From positions 3,639,147 to 3,703,146 of the forward strand of contig JAQFVV010006313.1 in NCBI GenBank assembly GCA_028023455.1: a stretch of 64,000 nt of DNA, given 5' to 3'. Every line of letters starts with the position of its first letter. The stretch's first letter is position 1. The DNA is from Epiperipatus broadwayi. Taxonomy: Eukaryota > Onychophora > Udeonychophora > Euonychophora > Peripatidae. This document shows, one piece after another, positions 38,382 through 52,275 of the stretch. The notes under the pieces were generated by a model. The model was not told the DNA's origin. It did not search any database and saw only the letters and a list, made by a program, of their open reading frames with translations. Made by a program: the position numbers and the translations under genes.

Positions 38382-38425
<44 letters not shown>
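35283..38425. other. AT-rich intergenic DNA
   Basis: Two adjacent short minus-strand ORFs (35336-35527, 35524-35706) have no recognised motif. A 22-base tandem repeat (AAATAAATAGTATGATATAT) and a TA run lie at 38325-38422, directly against the inverted LTR-element relative. Confidence 0.5.
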
Positions 38426-41400
38426 TGTGCCCTTTTCTATAGCTCAGAAATAGCTCATCACAGTAAATTACTAAAAATTTTAAGTTTTAAAATATGTTCT
38501 CTTGATGTGTTGATTATATTGTATTAATATTATCTTAAAGTACGATTTGAAGCTAAATAAAATAAGTAATGCATAAAATTATGATAAATCACTTAAAATA
38601 GTTAAGTAAAGTTAAAAATATTATTACATATGGTTACAAAAGCTGGCCATAATAAATAATTCAGCTATAAATATTTAAAAGTATGTTTAAAAGTTCACAT
38701 TTAATAGTTTTAAACTTATAGTTAAGTAAATGTTATATTTAAATTTATAAATTATATTTAATAATTATAATTAATATCGTATATTTTAAAAATAAGTTTT
38801 ATGATAGTGGAAGTTGTATTCAATTCTATATTATCTAAATTATTCTTCCAAATTTTATAGAATTGTATTATTTTATTTAATACAAGTGTAGCAATTTATT
38901 TATTCCCAGACAAAAAATCGGATCCAGTCTGTCTTAGTTATATTAGTCATGTGATTTGTGCAATATATGGTTATACATACTTGCTTGCGAGTATTTAGAT
39001 TAGTCAAGTTCAAAGTATTTTAAAATTGCATTATAGAATTGGATGTAATCATTACCTATCATAAAAGTGAATATTAAGTTAGATGTTATAAATGTTTTAA
39101 ATAGGATTATAAAGATGAAGACAGTTAATAAAAGTTAAATATTTTGTTTTAAAATAAACTAGATAAATTAAATATTAAAGGTGGGATAAAAAAATTATTA
39201 AATATTGTTTTAAAAAGTCATTTTAAATGTTTAAGTAATTTAGTAAAGTAGTAATTGATTTAAAAGTAATATTTTAAATAATATTTTTAAACTTTTAATA
39301 TGTCATATTTTTTATTTGAAATTCAATTGTGTAAGTTTGTAACATTATGCAAATTTGGTATCAAACCAAAAGTAATAATCAACCAATAGAATGACGTATT
39401 TTCTAGAATATAAATACGGATTGCATGGAGGGTATCAATGATGATTAAAAAATGTATTAAAGGATTAAAGGTGTCAGATATTATATCAGAAGCTATCAAG
39501 GTGATAGTAATTTTAATTTTAATATTTAGTCAATTTTTAGTGCTCTTGTACAATTTTATTTGCAAAGCTAATAGGTTATTATTATTTTAAAAAGTATTTG
39601 CAAAAAGAGAGTGTAAAATAAAAATATTAATAATAACTTCATTTAATATGCCTTTCTAATTTTAAAGTCTTTTGCCAGTAATATTCGTCAAAATCTAATA
39701 TATAACTTCGCAATAATAAAATGGATATACCAATAAGTAAAACGTATTCAACTTATATTTTAAAAATGAGTATATATAATATTTATTAATGCAGTTTCAA
39801 TAATATTGAACAAGAGGACTATTCCAATGAATAAATTAATTTTATGGACATTGTACAGTAAACTTAGTAGAAAGGCTACTTGCAGATTTTAAAAAAATGA
39901 AATAACGCATTTTTTATAATAGCGTGATTATCATGCTGAAGTTCAATAAGTAATAAGTATATTATATAATAATTTTGTGGAAAGAATGTTATATCCTTTT
40001 TGAAGGTAACATTTAAAATACTTGCAAGAAACTTATCTTAAGTAAAGATTAATGAAGATATTCTGGAGAAAGCGTATGTTATCAAGACCTGAACAACATA
40101 TAGGTTATACGCATTCGTGAAAAATTATTTTAAAGTTGATAATTTAAACAATAATAAAACAATTGTAAATGGATAATAAATGGTAATAAATTTTATTAAA
40201 AGAAGAAACCTACAAAGAAAAGGAATACAGGAATAAATGAAAGTATGGAAATATAAAAATATTTTATATTGCGCAAGCAGTTTATCTGGATAATTCAAGC
40301 TATGTCCAGAGGATCACCTGGCTGACATAGAATATTCTAGAATAGAAGCTTCACGGAATTATTTTAAAAGTTATGATTTTGTTATGATTTTAATAGTCAT
40401 AATTATGGACTCTAGAAACCACAAACTATTATTCTATTAATGATTCCAGAATCGATTGATTATTATTTTATTTAATTTTTCAAGATTTTAAAAGACATCG
40501 TCTTATTATTATTAGTATTTTTAATCTGAGATTTTTGTACCAGAAGTCATACAACACTTACTGCAGGAAACGTATTGACTTGTTCATCATCATAGCAATG
40601 GAGGAGATTGTAGAATTACTCTTGAAGAGAACATTTAAAAAAAAAAACTTTTGAGAAAAAAAATGGAAATATTTGAACTTATAAAAAAACATTCGTTTCA
40701 GCTGAAGTTTATGTAAATATGATTTCCATTTATTACTATTTATTTTAAATGTAAATTTTCTGGTTCATAAGTGTAGGAACATGAATATTAATTTATTGAT
40801 AATATTAGAATCCTATAGTATAATAATTTAATAGTTTAAATAAGAACATTTATGTAGAAGTATAAATGTATTTTCATGTATGCAATGTTATATCTAGTTG
40901 ATGGAAAAAAAAGACTGCAAAAAGTGATCACCAGCTAATATCACTTGATAATAGTTAATGAATATTGATATTTTTATGATGTATATTTTTGTTTTCTTTT
41001 TAGATTGCCTATGAATTGTAATATATGGAAGTATAAATGTTTGATTATATGTAAACACATTTTGTACAACACTTTTAAATTATGAGATTAGGATTTATTT
41101 TGTGAATATGCATACTATAATTTTATACTAGTAATATAACATAACATGATGATAAAGATTTATGTGATTTTTTAAAAACTTTCATATTATTGGATGTTCA
41201 AAGTATTTATAGGACTAGTATGTATATGTTTTTAGAATATAGAATAAGAAAGTAAAGCAGATTTTTCTTGTGGATCAGTGAAATCACTATAATTATAATG
41301 GAATTTTGTTTATTGTTTTGAATATGCCAGAGAGTTATTTGTAAATGTAAGATGTCATAAATCTTTTAGGAAATAATGATAAGATAGTGGCTTGGTAGTA

Positions 41401-43590
41401 TTATTATAAACATGAATCCAAGAGATGATGTTATGGTAGGATGTAATAAGGGATATGAATAGTATTTTATAATCTTCAGGGATATACAATACAGTTAAAA
41501 ATGCCCTGTGACTGATATATTTATTTGTGGACAGTGTCTATTTTCTTTAAGTATTGATGTTTCAATAAAGCTGAATGAATATCTTGACATCATTAATAGT
41601 ATTGGAGGTAATTAAACAGAATAGGTCATGTCTCTATTTTCTTATAGATACACTGTGCCATAGTATTTTCTCTGATATATGCTATGAGGTATATTCTAGT
41701 TTTTCTTCCCTAAAGCCTACACATCTATTCCCTATCTAGATTTCCAATGTAACTACCTCGTACAGTATGATATATTTGAAAAGAAATAATAGATAATTTA
41801 GAGTTTAAGATATGCTATTGTTTGAATGAGATAAGTTCATTTACTTAGAAGAAGTAGAATTTTTATAAATTGAAATTGAAGTCCAATGGATCCTAAAAGG
41901 GAAAAGAATCATAAAGTATGTTTTTTTTTTTTTTTTTTTTTTGGATTTATTTTGGAAATAAAATAAAATTTCAGAAATAAAGTATATAAAACAAAGTTGT
42001 TCTTTAAAATGTTAAATAACTTTTAAATGCTTTATTTTGTTTTAAAATAAGTATTGCATATTTTTAAAAATATAATGTTATAAAGTAAAACAATATAAAC
42101 AATAAGCATAGGTATAATTTTGTATTTATTAAATAATAGGGAATATATCGGTTGTTACAACTATATAGTATTAAAGTAATATTAAATGGGGATATGTTAT
42201 ATTTAATAAACATAATGTAGTGAACAACGCTATCCATAAAATCTAGTAATAAATTATTAGTAGATATTTTATATGACATCTTTTAACATTGCAAGATGAA
42301 AATTGTTTATTTTTTAAAAAGATCCATACTCAAGATAATGTTATTTTTTATGTTTTCCATAGGTTGTTTCTATGGTTGTTTTTTTTTAGAAAAAAAGTAT
42401 AGTTAAATAATATTTAAGGATAGGATATATTTTTTAAATAAAAATAAATAAATGTAATTTATTATAAGTTTAATTAGAAAGAGATAAATAAAATGGTATT
42501 ATTTTATTATTATTATTTTAAGTCAGAATGAAGACTTAAATAAATTCTAGATTGTTTTAATAACTAAGTAATAAAAAATGTAGAACGGTGTAAATTGAGG
42601 ATACCCAATGTAAATATTGTAAATAAATTGTTTATTTTATTTTATTGTTAATAATAAACTTTGTTAAAATTTGTTTTTCAAAATTTGTGTGTTAAGACTC
42701 TTTCTTTTCTATTCAAACACATGATACACCCAGAATAATAGAAACAAACATATAATTTTGCACAGAGAAAAATAAATAATTATTTTAAGAATTTGAATAT
42801 TTTCTTGGTATTCATTTAATTAAGTAATCACATTTTATATTATCTTATGGTCATAAATTAGTTATCATAATGGTACATATGCAATCCATTGCCACACACC
42901 TTTATTTGTCAGATTATAAATGCTACCACATTTTCTTACATTATTATATGGAAATAAAAGATTATATGATAGTATTTATTATTTTATTATGGTAATAAAA
43001 TTATAGTGAAAAGAAAAGAGATATACAGAATTAGTTCATACAATGAAGAATATTATTATTATTTGTTATTATTAGTTTAAGTGTAGTAGAGTATGACATA
43101 AAAATCCCTTCTCATGTTTTACTACAGTGATTTTATTATCTTAGAATAATTTTATGAACCTGAGATTTTATTGAGCTAAATCATTATGAATAGAAGATTA
43201 AGATTTAATTATTAGTTTAATCTTAATGAGTAGGAGTTATTAAAGTCATAAGAATACTATAAGTTTACTTATTTGAGATAGTAATAGGGAGGGGGTAGTG
43301 TTCTTATGCCTTTGACGTAGTATCCTGTGGGATATTGGCTCAAGGTAATCTTTTTTGTCACCTGTATTTTCACTTCCAAGTCTCATGAAATAATAAATAT
43401 TGTTAATTTATTTTATAAAATGAACCTTATTCTTAATTTTGAATTTGAGCTTGTGGAACATTTTAATATTAATACAGAATATTTTATTTATTAATTATTT
43501 TGTTATAATAAACGTAATCTGTAACTGAGCTAACCCATTTTATTTAATATTATATTGCCCGGAAGTGAATATGCAAATGGATAGGTAGTA
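38426..43590 (+). mobile_element. Divergent, inverted relative of the LTR element (LTR edge and leader)
   Basis: Begins TGTGCCCTTTTCTATAG, the same LTR start as the 1-9383 element but on the plus strand, again abutting a TA repeat. Farther in, the leader is recognisable in the same order: a block at about 41480-41560 matches 6650-6770, 42600-42700 matches 5620-5700, 42890-42950 matches 5380-5480, and 43280-43400 matches 4880-5010. Similarity ends near 43590 at a TA repeat, before gag would begin. No coding sequence is left. It is much more diverged than the two LTRs of the first element, hence older. Confidence 0.7.
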
Positions 43591-43612
43591 TATATATATA
43601 TATATATATATT

Positions 43613-46520
43613 GTAACCTTCTCCCAAGACCGCTGTAATATAAATGAATCATATCACACTTTAGGCATCATAATCACTACTGTACCCTAGCTACAGCCAA
43701 TCATCATGCCATTCACATTGGTCAGCATATTCGCAACTGCAACCTGGCAACAGCCAGCCTTCATCTACTAAACAGTCATGTCACATTGGCAAGTGCCATA
43801 ATCGCATCTGTAACCTAGCTTCCTGATCTAGCTGGTCACCAATGAATCATACCACACATTTTTAGTGATTAAATTCTTTTATGGAACCTAGCGTACTCAC
43901 ACGATCAAGACTATAAGCATGAAGAAACAAAAATGCAAAACTAACGAAATGATTCTTGGATTGAATAAAACTAGCATAAAACTGTCAATCTAAAGAAGAT
44001 CACAAGATGACTAATAAAGATAAAAACTTCTGGTCCAACCAGCCTTAAAATCCCTGCAAATAAAATGAGATGAGTTAAATTTGATTTTCAGCAAATTAAT
44101 AAACCACTACTCAGTATATCTCTGGAATGATGATGAAATTAAACTTACAAATGAAATAATGAGTAAATTATGATGTAAATGACTAAATGGATGATGGAAA
44201 GAAGTAATAATTAAATAGTGGAATGAAATGAGTCTAAGAGTGAAGAGAAAGATGTGTGAAAATAATGATGATGATAAAATAAAAATTTATGAATAGTTGA
44301 GATGATAAAAGAATAAAAGTTAATGTATGATCAATCAATTCTAATAATGAATTAATGTCAAATGAGAATGAATAAATAAAAGAATGGATCAAAATGAAAT
44401 TGAAGAACAATGTTAATGATGGAGACAGAAATCTTAAACTATAAACTAATATGGTATTAACTGGTAAAAAGATAAGCTAAATAGAAATAGGAATTTCAAG
44501 CTTGACACAAACAGAATATTTATCATGAAGTTAAAACAAACTATACATTTTATGCCAAAATAAGTAATTTACACATTAAAGCTTAGCTAACTTTCATAAA
44601 ACAGTCAAACTAATCTATTTTAAGTTCAACTATAATAATTAACAAGACATAAACTTTATTATAAACTTAAATTTTATCTTGAAATTTAACAACTAATTCT
44701 TCTCAGGGTTCAAACACTCAAAATCATTATATAAACTATATTTGGGCAAGTAAGAGGGATTTTACCACTACCCAAACATAATGCACCTAATAGCTCTCAC
44801 TCTAAACTCAAATTAAGAACTATATTTTGCTGTTACACATAAACTTTACAACTAACAGAAAATTTAAAATTTATGACTGGGAATGACTTTTTAATAATCA
44901 AAATCAATAACTTACCAAATTCCTTTTCTTAAATAATTATAAATCACTGATCAAGATCAGTGAATGATAGCTCTGCAAACCTAACTAAATTAATCAAATC
45001 AAGACTATGTTTATCTTTTAATATATGGTTTAAAACAATCTGTACTACAAGTTATTAACATTTTGATTATTGTGTGATAATGCATTAGATATACCAATAA
45101 ATTATAAGGCTTACCAAAATTATTATAATATAGCATAATATCGTTAATAGTACTATATTGGTTGATGATGATTTCAATTTATAATCTTCTGGTAGGTTGA
45201 TAGCAATAACAATAATAGTGTATAGATGTGGTAATTAGCAATAAGACTATATGCAACTACATAAATTTTTAAATACAACAAACTTTATTTACACTATGTA
45301 CAAATTTTTAATTCACAGATATGGCATGAAATAAAACTAATCTATTAAAATAATTTGTGGATGGGACAAATACTTATTATCCCCTTTACCATATACTCAG
45401 CAAATGATACAACCAAATAGAAAACAATGTTCAAAATATCACTCGTTACTTCTTGGCATATTTTTAAGAATCAGATAATAAAAACTATTTAAGCTGCACT
45501 AGCACTTAAATTACATAATAGCAGTATATTTAGAACTCTAGGATATGCACAATGTTTAAATTTAGAATTCCAACATTATAAAGTATTGCATTATCCCAAA
45601 GCCCTATCTTTTATCAGAACATGATAAGGGCAATTATCACATTCTGTGCAATTACTAACTTATTTAACTTTGAAATGACTAAGTTTAGTGCATTAAATGA
45701 ATAGACATTAAAAGTCAACTAAACACAGATCTCACTAAAACAGTAACTATGTCCACAGCTCGACCCTTGAATATGTAACTGATCCTACAATTCTATGGTC
45801 ACATCATTATTTGATGATAATGAATCCATTCTGCTAATGTGCATTTCTTACTTCTACCTTTAAAATTTTCTACCAACATTAATAGATCCTGGTTTGATCT
45901 GTCAACAACTGATGATGATCCCACAACATCATAAACACTATTTTGACTAAGAAAACACTATGATAGATGAGTATTCCTAAATTTAATATTATTCTATACT
46001 TGCTATATGAGCTGGACCTATTATACTTCACCATACATGGTGGAAAAACTATCTCTATATTATCATGAGGAATTTAACACTAAGATGGGTGACTTTATAA
46101 AACAACATGATAGTTGTATAATAATATATGGCTGATTCTATACCTCTCATGGGTATATGTACATGTGTGGGCCTTGCTTCACCACGAAAAGACTAGAATT
46201 CAAACCATAGATATCCTTTCTTTTTAGGATTATTTATACTAATGAGCATTAATTACTGCTCAGATTCTATCCATCTTTTCTCTCATGAAATTAGCCATAG
46301 GTGACTCCATCAGCCTATGCTCCATATAAATATTAATATATTGGATGCCATTCAATTGGAACATCCTATTAACTAAACTGTCACTAGTCATTCTCAATAT
46401 CATAGTAAGACAAGAACAATACCAACAATAACAGTGAAAATCTACATATTCTATTTTATAATGTAAAATCATTAATGTATTAACAGCCAAATCAAAATAT
46501 CTATGTCCAATAATCATTAA
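43613..46520 (-). mobile_element. Possible further leader fragment of the LTR-element family
   Basis: At about 43650-43885 there are 3-4 loose units of about 65-70 bases (CACATTGG, GCCATAATC, TGTAACCTAGCT), resembling the repeat in the leader at 4500-4780 in the same orientation. Past this the resemblance fades; a few motifs such as an ACAAACTTTATTTACA block at 45290 may correspond to 5640-5680. A short minus-strand ORF at 46260-46517 is not recognised. Family membership is uncertain. Confidence 0.35.
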
Positions 46521-47437
46521 TCATTTTAGAATGACAACTATATTTTTATTAAAGAGAGCACAACGGATTTAAACAATAAAGATCAAACCTGTATTGGTAT
46601 TCAAAGTGGACACGTTCACTTCTATAGCAAATTACAAAAGGAAAAAGGTTTATATCAAATTTTCTTTTATATCAGAAAATAATTCAGTCATGCCAATATA
46701 GATATTTTTGATAAAATGTCTGTACATTTACCTTTTTTTTTTTTAATATACCTTAAAATTAGTTTTAGACTATGAGAGAAGTAAATATTTTTTATCACTC
46801 TCTCTAAATAAATGATATATATATTCTCCGGTTTTCTCTTAACTAAAAAAAAAAAAAAAACATACATAAAATAGATATATATATATTACACATTTCTTTT
46901 CTTGAACTTAATATATATATTTTTCATGCCACAGTAAAACGCATAGGTTTTATAAACAAAATTTCTAAACAACACATTATGTAAGTAAAATATATAACAC
47001 CGCAATAATAAAAAAATAATAATAAGAGTACACTTTTATCCATTAAAATTTTATATTCTGTTTATCCAATTTATTTTGTCCTGGTGAGTTAGAATAATAA
47101 AAATGACTCTTAAGAATGAATATTGTGGTTAGCAAAACATTCCCGATAACGCATATATATTTTATTCTCCTGTGTGGTGTGAAATAAGCATTTTTTAACA
47201 CTTATCCAAAAGTAAAATTATTTAATGGCTTTAGTATCAATAATTACCAAAGCGATGAAAATTCATACTTCCAATTGTAGCATAGTTAAAAAATAAGTTT
47301 ATCTAATTTTCTCTAGATAATTTTCCTACAAATAATTCTTTAGGTTATTGGAATCTTCAAAACAAACTTTTTAAAATCTTTATTGATTTATTCGGTAAGC
47401 GTTTCAAATGAAATATAACAAAATCATTTATTTATGT
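46521..47437. other. AT-rich intergenic DNA, nothing recognised
   Basis: Homopolymer-rich; no gene or repeat boundary was identified. Confidence 0.5.
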
Positions 47438-48010
47438 TTAAACTCTTTGCCCCCCCTTACGGGGCTCCTCGCCGCCTCTCCCCCCTCCTCTCCCCCCGCC
47501 GGTTTTTTTTAAAAAATATTCGTTACACCCCTGTTTTTTTTTTTTTTTGTTCTTTGTGGTGGTGGCTTCCTCTTTCTTTTTTTTTTAAAAAATAAAAATA
47601 AAAAACAAAACCCTTTAACACCAAAAAAGAAAGGTTATTGTTTGTGGGTTGGTTTTTTGCCGCCCTCCCAGCTAAAAAATATGATTGGCATGGAAGGAAA
47701 AAAAAAATAAACCATCAAAAAAAAAAAATAAATGAAATTCGATTTTTTTTCTTTTTTAATATTATTTAATTATTATTATTAAATATTTTGAAAAATTAAA
47801 ATAATATAAAAAAAAAAAAAAAAATAATATTTTAAATTTTAAAAAATAAAAAAAAAATATAAATGTTGAAGAAAAAAAAAAAATTAATTTTTTTTTTTCT
47901 TAAAATTAATCTCTCTTTTTTTTTTTATTTTTTTTTTATTGTATTTTAAATAATAAAAAAAAAATATTTTATCCCCCCTCAAAAAAAAATAATTTTTAAA
48001 GTTATTAATT
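47438..48010. other. Homopolymer-laden stretch, probable low-quality assembly
   Basis: C-runs and G/C blocks (CCCCCCCTTACGGGGC) are followed by very long A-runs and T-runs and sudden CCCCCC and GGTGGGTGGGG strings. This texture is found nowhere else in the window. It is typical of noisy reads or a poorly polished gap, not of biological sequence, though an odd low-complexity region is possible. Confidence 0.65.
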
Positions 48011-49471
48011 TGGAGGTGGGTGGGGATTTAAAATTAAATCAAGATAATTTTTCCCTGAAAAATTAGTGGAATTTTTATTACTTAGTATATTTATCTTTCC
48101 TTTTTCTTTTAAAACTCTTTGTGAATTTTATTCCTCTCAGCACGACAATTCCATATATATGTAGCAATATTTAAGCAGCTGGAGTATATTCCAATATTGT
48201 AAACATTATTATAACGATGATATTTTTTAATAAAAATTTACAAGTAAATATTTATTTAATTCCATTCTTATTGGTAAAATATGATGTGATTCTTAATATT
48301 AGAACAAATTTATTCAATTATCACTATGCCATTTACAACATTTTAATGAATCTGTAATCATTTAACTTTTTAACATTACACAAAGTTGGCGCAATGAAAA
48401 TAGGCAGATGAGAATTGAGAATAAAATCACACAATTATTTGTTTAAACTTTATTAACATTATATGATATAAAATGACTTTTAATTTTATTTTTAATATCT
48501 TCTGAAATTTCTTTTTAAAACTATTTTGAATTTATTTTCTTACAATTATGATTTTCAAATGAACATCTGTTTTGCTCTATAATTTACTAATGGCGCGAAA
48601 ACATTATCAACTTTTTAGTTTATGACTAAATAATTTGTGCATTATTTTTAAAGATAAAAAGTTACATGTATAAGTACAATGAAAGCAAAAGCTTACTTGC
48701 TCTTGAATTTTCCTGGGTTTAAAGCAGTACTTATTCAAACAAAAACTTATCTCCATGGTTTTAATTTCCTTCTCCAGTATGAATCCTAGGAAATGTGCAG
48801 TCATGGAAATGGCTTAAAATGATAGCAAGATTTTAAGATTTCTTATTCAAACATTTTTAGATAGCAAGGTAATCTACTTCCATACAATTAGATTTCAGAA
48901 TTTTGCTGATTTTTAATTTTTTTTCTTATTTTAAATCAGAGCTGAGGTTTGTGTTTACTTGGTTCTTGTTTTTCTTAATTAGTCCACCCCCTACAGCTTT
49001 GTTAAAACATATATAGCTTTTATTATATTGCACTCTGGGAGTGAATTGGACAATGATTTTGGGTATGCATAATTAGTATTACCCCATCTGGCTTCATTTT
49101 TAATAACTATCCATTATTATTTAAGACAGCTTTATGTTTAGTACTAAAAAATATGCTTAAGGAATTTACTATAATGATTTATTTTACAAGATTTATAAAT
49201 TTGATTTAATTGTTTATTCCTTTCAATTGCTATTTAAAACTAATAAAATAGCAATGTATTTATCTACCAAATAATAATAATACTTTTAAATTGTTATTTT
49301 AGTCTAGTCAGAGCCTAGACTGGGTTTGAAATCTAATCTCCACTTAAGCAAATTTCCCAGTGCATTCAAAACAATCTTTATTAAAACCCACTCATTAAGA
49401 TTTTCATGCCAAATATATTATTAAGGTTTAAAATTTTGGATTATTAATTACAGGGACCTAAATAAAAGGTC

Positions 49472-49507
<36 letters not shown>

Positions 49508-51140
49508 CCTTATATTTATATATATATATATAAATCAAATAGTAAATGGGATATTTATTACATAAATGAAGTTAAACCAACACCCAACTTGTATTGATTT
49601 GAGACTCCTTCCATATGTTGAATGAAAACAATGGAAAACTTTTTCAAGCTGTTTAATAGTGGCTTTTGTTTTGACAATCATTGTTTTATTTTAAAGTTAT
49701 ATTAGAAGTTGATCTTTTGCTTTCCCTACTTAGTAACAAATAAAAATTTACATTAAAATAAATCTACACTTTTATCCATCTATTTGTCTATATCTCTATC
49801 TATTTATCTAAGTATTTGCTTGCTATCTGTTTATGAAACTATCTACTTATCTATATATCAATTTATTTATCTACATTTTTATCTATCTACCTAGTTATCT
49901 ATCCATCTATCTATATAGGCAATATATCCATCCATTTATGTATCTATCTATTTATGTATCTACCTATATGCATCTGTCTGTCTGTCTAACTATCTATCTA
50001 TCTGCCTCTCTTTCTCTCTCTCTCTTTATATATATATATATAATACACAATTTCAATGTTAATTCATTACCCAAAATGATGGAAAACTCATTACTAAAAG
50101 TTTCCCTAGCAAAACAAAATTTCCAAATGCAAAAGTGTTACAAAACAATACAACAATATTATATATGACAAGTTTGGTTTTGATATTTGATATAGGTAAA
50201 TAATATGACATTCTGTTACCTGAAATTGTTGCTTTAATTCTGAAGTAATATAAACAAATTCTGTATATTTAAATTTTAGGACAATAACTTTCTGCTACTT
50301 AAAACAATAGAAATAAAAAATCATATCTAATTTATTCGAATCATTTAAAAAATAAAATTGACGTAGATTTCTTGTAGAAGTATTTAACATAATTCCTATA
50401 CAAATTTGTGATAAGTAAATACAACTGTATAAATTCTTGATAACTTTAAATACTCAAAATATCCCAACAGAAAATTTAATTCAGTTGATTTATATAATTT
50501 AACTTTATATAACAGCAACAAAATAATATAATAAAAATATGATCATTAATACAAATTTGAATTTTCAATAGAAATAATATTTTGTGCAATTTCTCTCATC
50601 ATTTTACTATATTTTTACTAATATATATATATATATTACTTTTGTGATAAATTATGTTTATTTTGCAGGAATAAATAAAGCTACTATAGTTATTATTGGG
50701 GAAAAAAAACTTTTATTTTTTTTTAAATTTTAATAATAGTTTTTTGTTTGTTATTTTTGTTTCATATTTTTGTTATTGCAATTTTTTTAATTAATATTGT
50801 TTTGGAATAATTGATTATAATATATGCATATTAGCTAAAAATAAAAAAAATAATAGAGATAATGAAGTTATATTAAATGCTTTTATTTACCATGCACTAA
50901 ATATTGTTTCTTCATTCACAATTGGAGTTTTTAGATTTAAATTGAAATAAAAACTTAGTGGTTCCAGAAATTAATTAAATCAATTTGTTATAAAAACTAG
51001 GGAGTGACTATTAATTTCTGGACCCCCCTGCCTTTATTTAAAGTTATATCTAAAAACCTAATTGTAGTTTAAGAAACAATGTTTTTTTAAATGTATGATA
51101 AATAAAAGCATTTAATATATAAATATATCTATTACTTTTA
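48011..51140. other. AT-rich intergenic DNA with degenerate tetranucleotides
   Basis: A decayed TCTA-type repeat region lies at about 49775-50042, ending in CT and TA runs; the ORF at 49833-50168 is read through it and is not a gene. A TA repeat lies at 49478-49502. Nothing else was recognised. Confidence 0.5.
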
Positions 51141-51148
51141 ACTTTTTT

Positions 51149-51512
51149 AGCTTGAAAGGCTGATATTGGAATGAAATATAATTGCAAGCACGGTGCTAAA
51201 TAAAATATTTGCTTATTTACTCATAATTAAGTTTTAGTAAGAATGACGTTTAGTAAATTGTAAGTAATTACACCGACGTCATTCAGCCAAACAACATCGT
51301 AAATAGTAATTTAAAGTGAGAATCTACTCACACTCTCTTTAACAGTTCTTTTTTGCTCATATAAAAGAATTTGAGTTGTAGGAATAAGAGGGATTCTTTT
51401 TATTCCTGCATAAATACTATATCTTGGATTGAAGAAGAGAGTATTCATTTATTTAACACTCAAAAGGCGTGTGCTCAATTAGCTTGAAAGGCTGATATTG
51501 GAATGAAGTATT
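51149..51512. mobile_element. Diverged relative of the palindromic MITE
   Basis: The segment 51410-51510 follows the right arm of the MITE at 9021-9304: ATAAATACTATATC, then GTATTCATTTATT, then CAATTAGCTTGAAAGGCTGAT in place of CAATTTAGCTTAACAGGCTGTC. The 30-base sequence AGCTTGAAAGGCTGATATTG... occurs twice in direct orientation, at 51149 and 51480. The left arm is too decayed to pair fully. Confidence 0.5.
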
Positions 51513-51789
51513 CACATAGTAAATTAAAATGTAAAACTATATTGTAACTTAAATTGACTGGAGATTTATATTTTGACATATATTATCACTAGTTATTTCT
51601 GCTATAAATTAAAAATATATACTTCTTATGTACATATATATTATTTAGTATGTGTGCATAATAATATATCTGAGTATAAATGATTAAGAATATTAAATAT
51701 TCTTTTAAGTGAATAATGTGTGACATTTATTGATATTTAAAAAAAAATGCTTACCAAAACTATCTTCACTTAATATATATAATGTCCCT

Positions 51790-51847
51790 TTAAATTAATT
51801 TCTCACATATGGTATATTTAAATTAATTTCTCACATATGGTATATAT
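51790..51847. repeat. 29-base tandem duplication
   Basis: TTAAATTAATTTCTCACATA followed by TGGTATA occurs twice without spacer, then runs into TA repeats. Confidence 0.85.
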
Positions 51848-51904
51848 ATATATATATATGATAAACAAAACAAGTTATAAATTTCGTAACTTGCTTTTAG
51901 CTTG

Positions 51905-52275
51905 CATTTTATGATCAGTAGATGGAGCTTTACCCATAGCTCCTAACAAGCTTCTTTACATAAATACCAAGAGAGATAGAATTCAATATCTCTTTCATTG
52001 TCTGCCACCTCCAGACCATGGTTTCAGGCTAATTGGCTCATGTAATTGAAGGGTTGGTTTCTAGTCTTCCAACCCTTCAATGACATGAGCTAACTAGCCC
52101 AAAAACATGCTCTGGAGTTTTTAGTCTTCCAACCCTTCACTGACGTGAGCCAACTCATCCAAAACCATGGTCTGGAGGTGGGAGACAATGAGAAAGATAT
52201 TGAGTTCTATCGCTCTCGACATTTATGTAAACAAGCTTGTTGGGAGCTATTGGTAAAACTCCAACTAGTAATCAT
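51905..52275. mobile_element. Foldback element with hammerhead-derived modules
   Basis: Left arm (51905-52060) and right arm (about 52120-52275) are inverted copies of each other, with an extra partial unit (52066-52117) in the middle. Each arm includes a palindromic ACCATGGT and a stem pair CCTTCA/TGGAGG arranged as in the hammerhead at 57.24 kb. The right-arm part after the core (GACA, GATATT, CATTTATGTAAACAAGCTTG) aligns with the downstream part of the 57-kb repeat. No coding sequence. Confidence 0.7.
52130..52184 (+). ncRNA. Hammerhead-like remnant in foldback element
   Basis: Stem I is CCTTCA (52134-52139) with TGGAGG (52173-52178), plus an outer helix. The core starts CTGACG (52140-52145), but the following A is T. 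A three-pair stem II GAG/CTC has loop CCAA. AAAACCATGGTC (52161-52172) stands in place of GAAACCATGGTC. Sister modules lie at 52066-52117 (plus) and 52005-52057 (minus); the latter keeps GAAACCATGGTC but has lost the CTGA box. None of the three looks fully active. Confidence 0.45.

Noticed and set aside
46260-46517. 85-residue minus-strand ORF as a gene
   Set aside because: No known domain; it lies in probable transposon debris.
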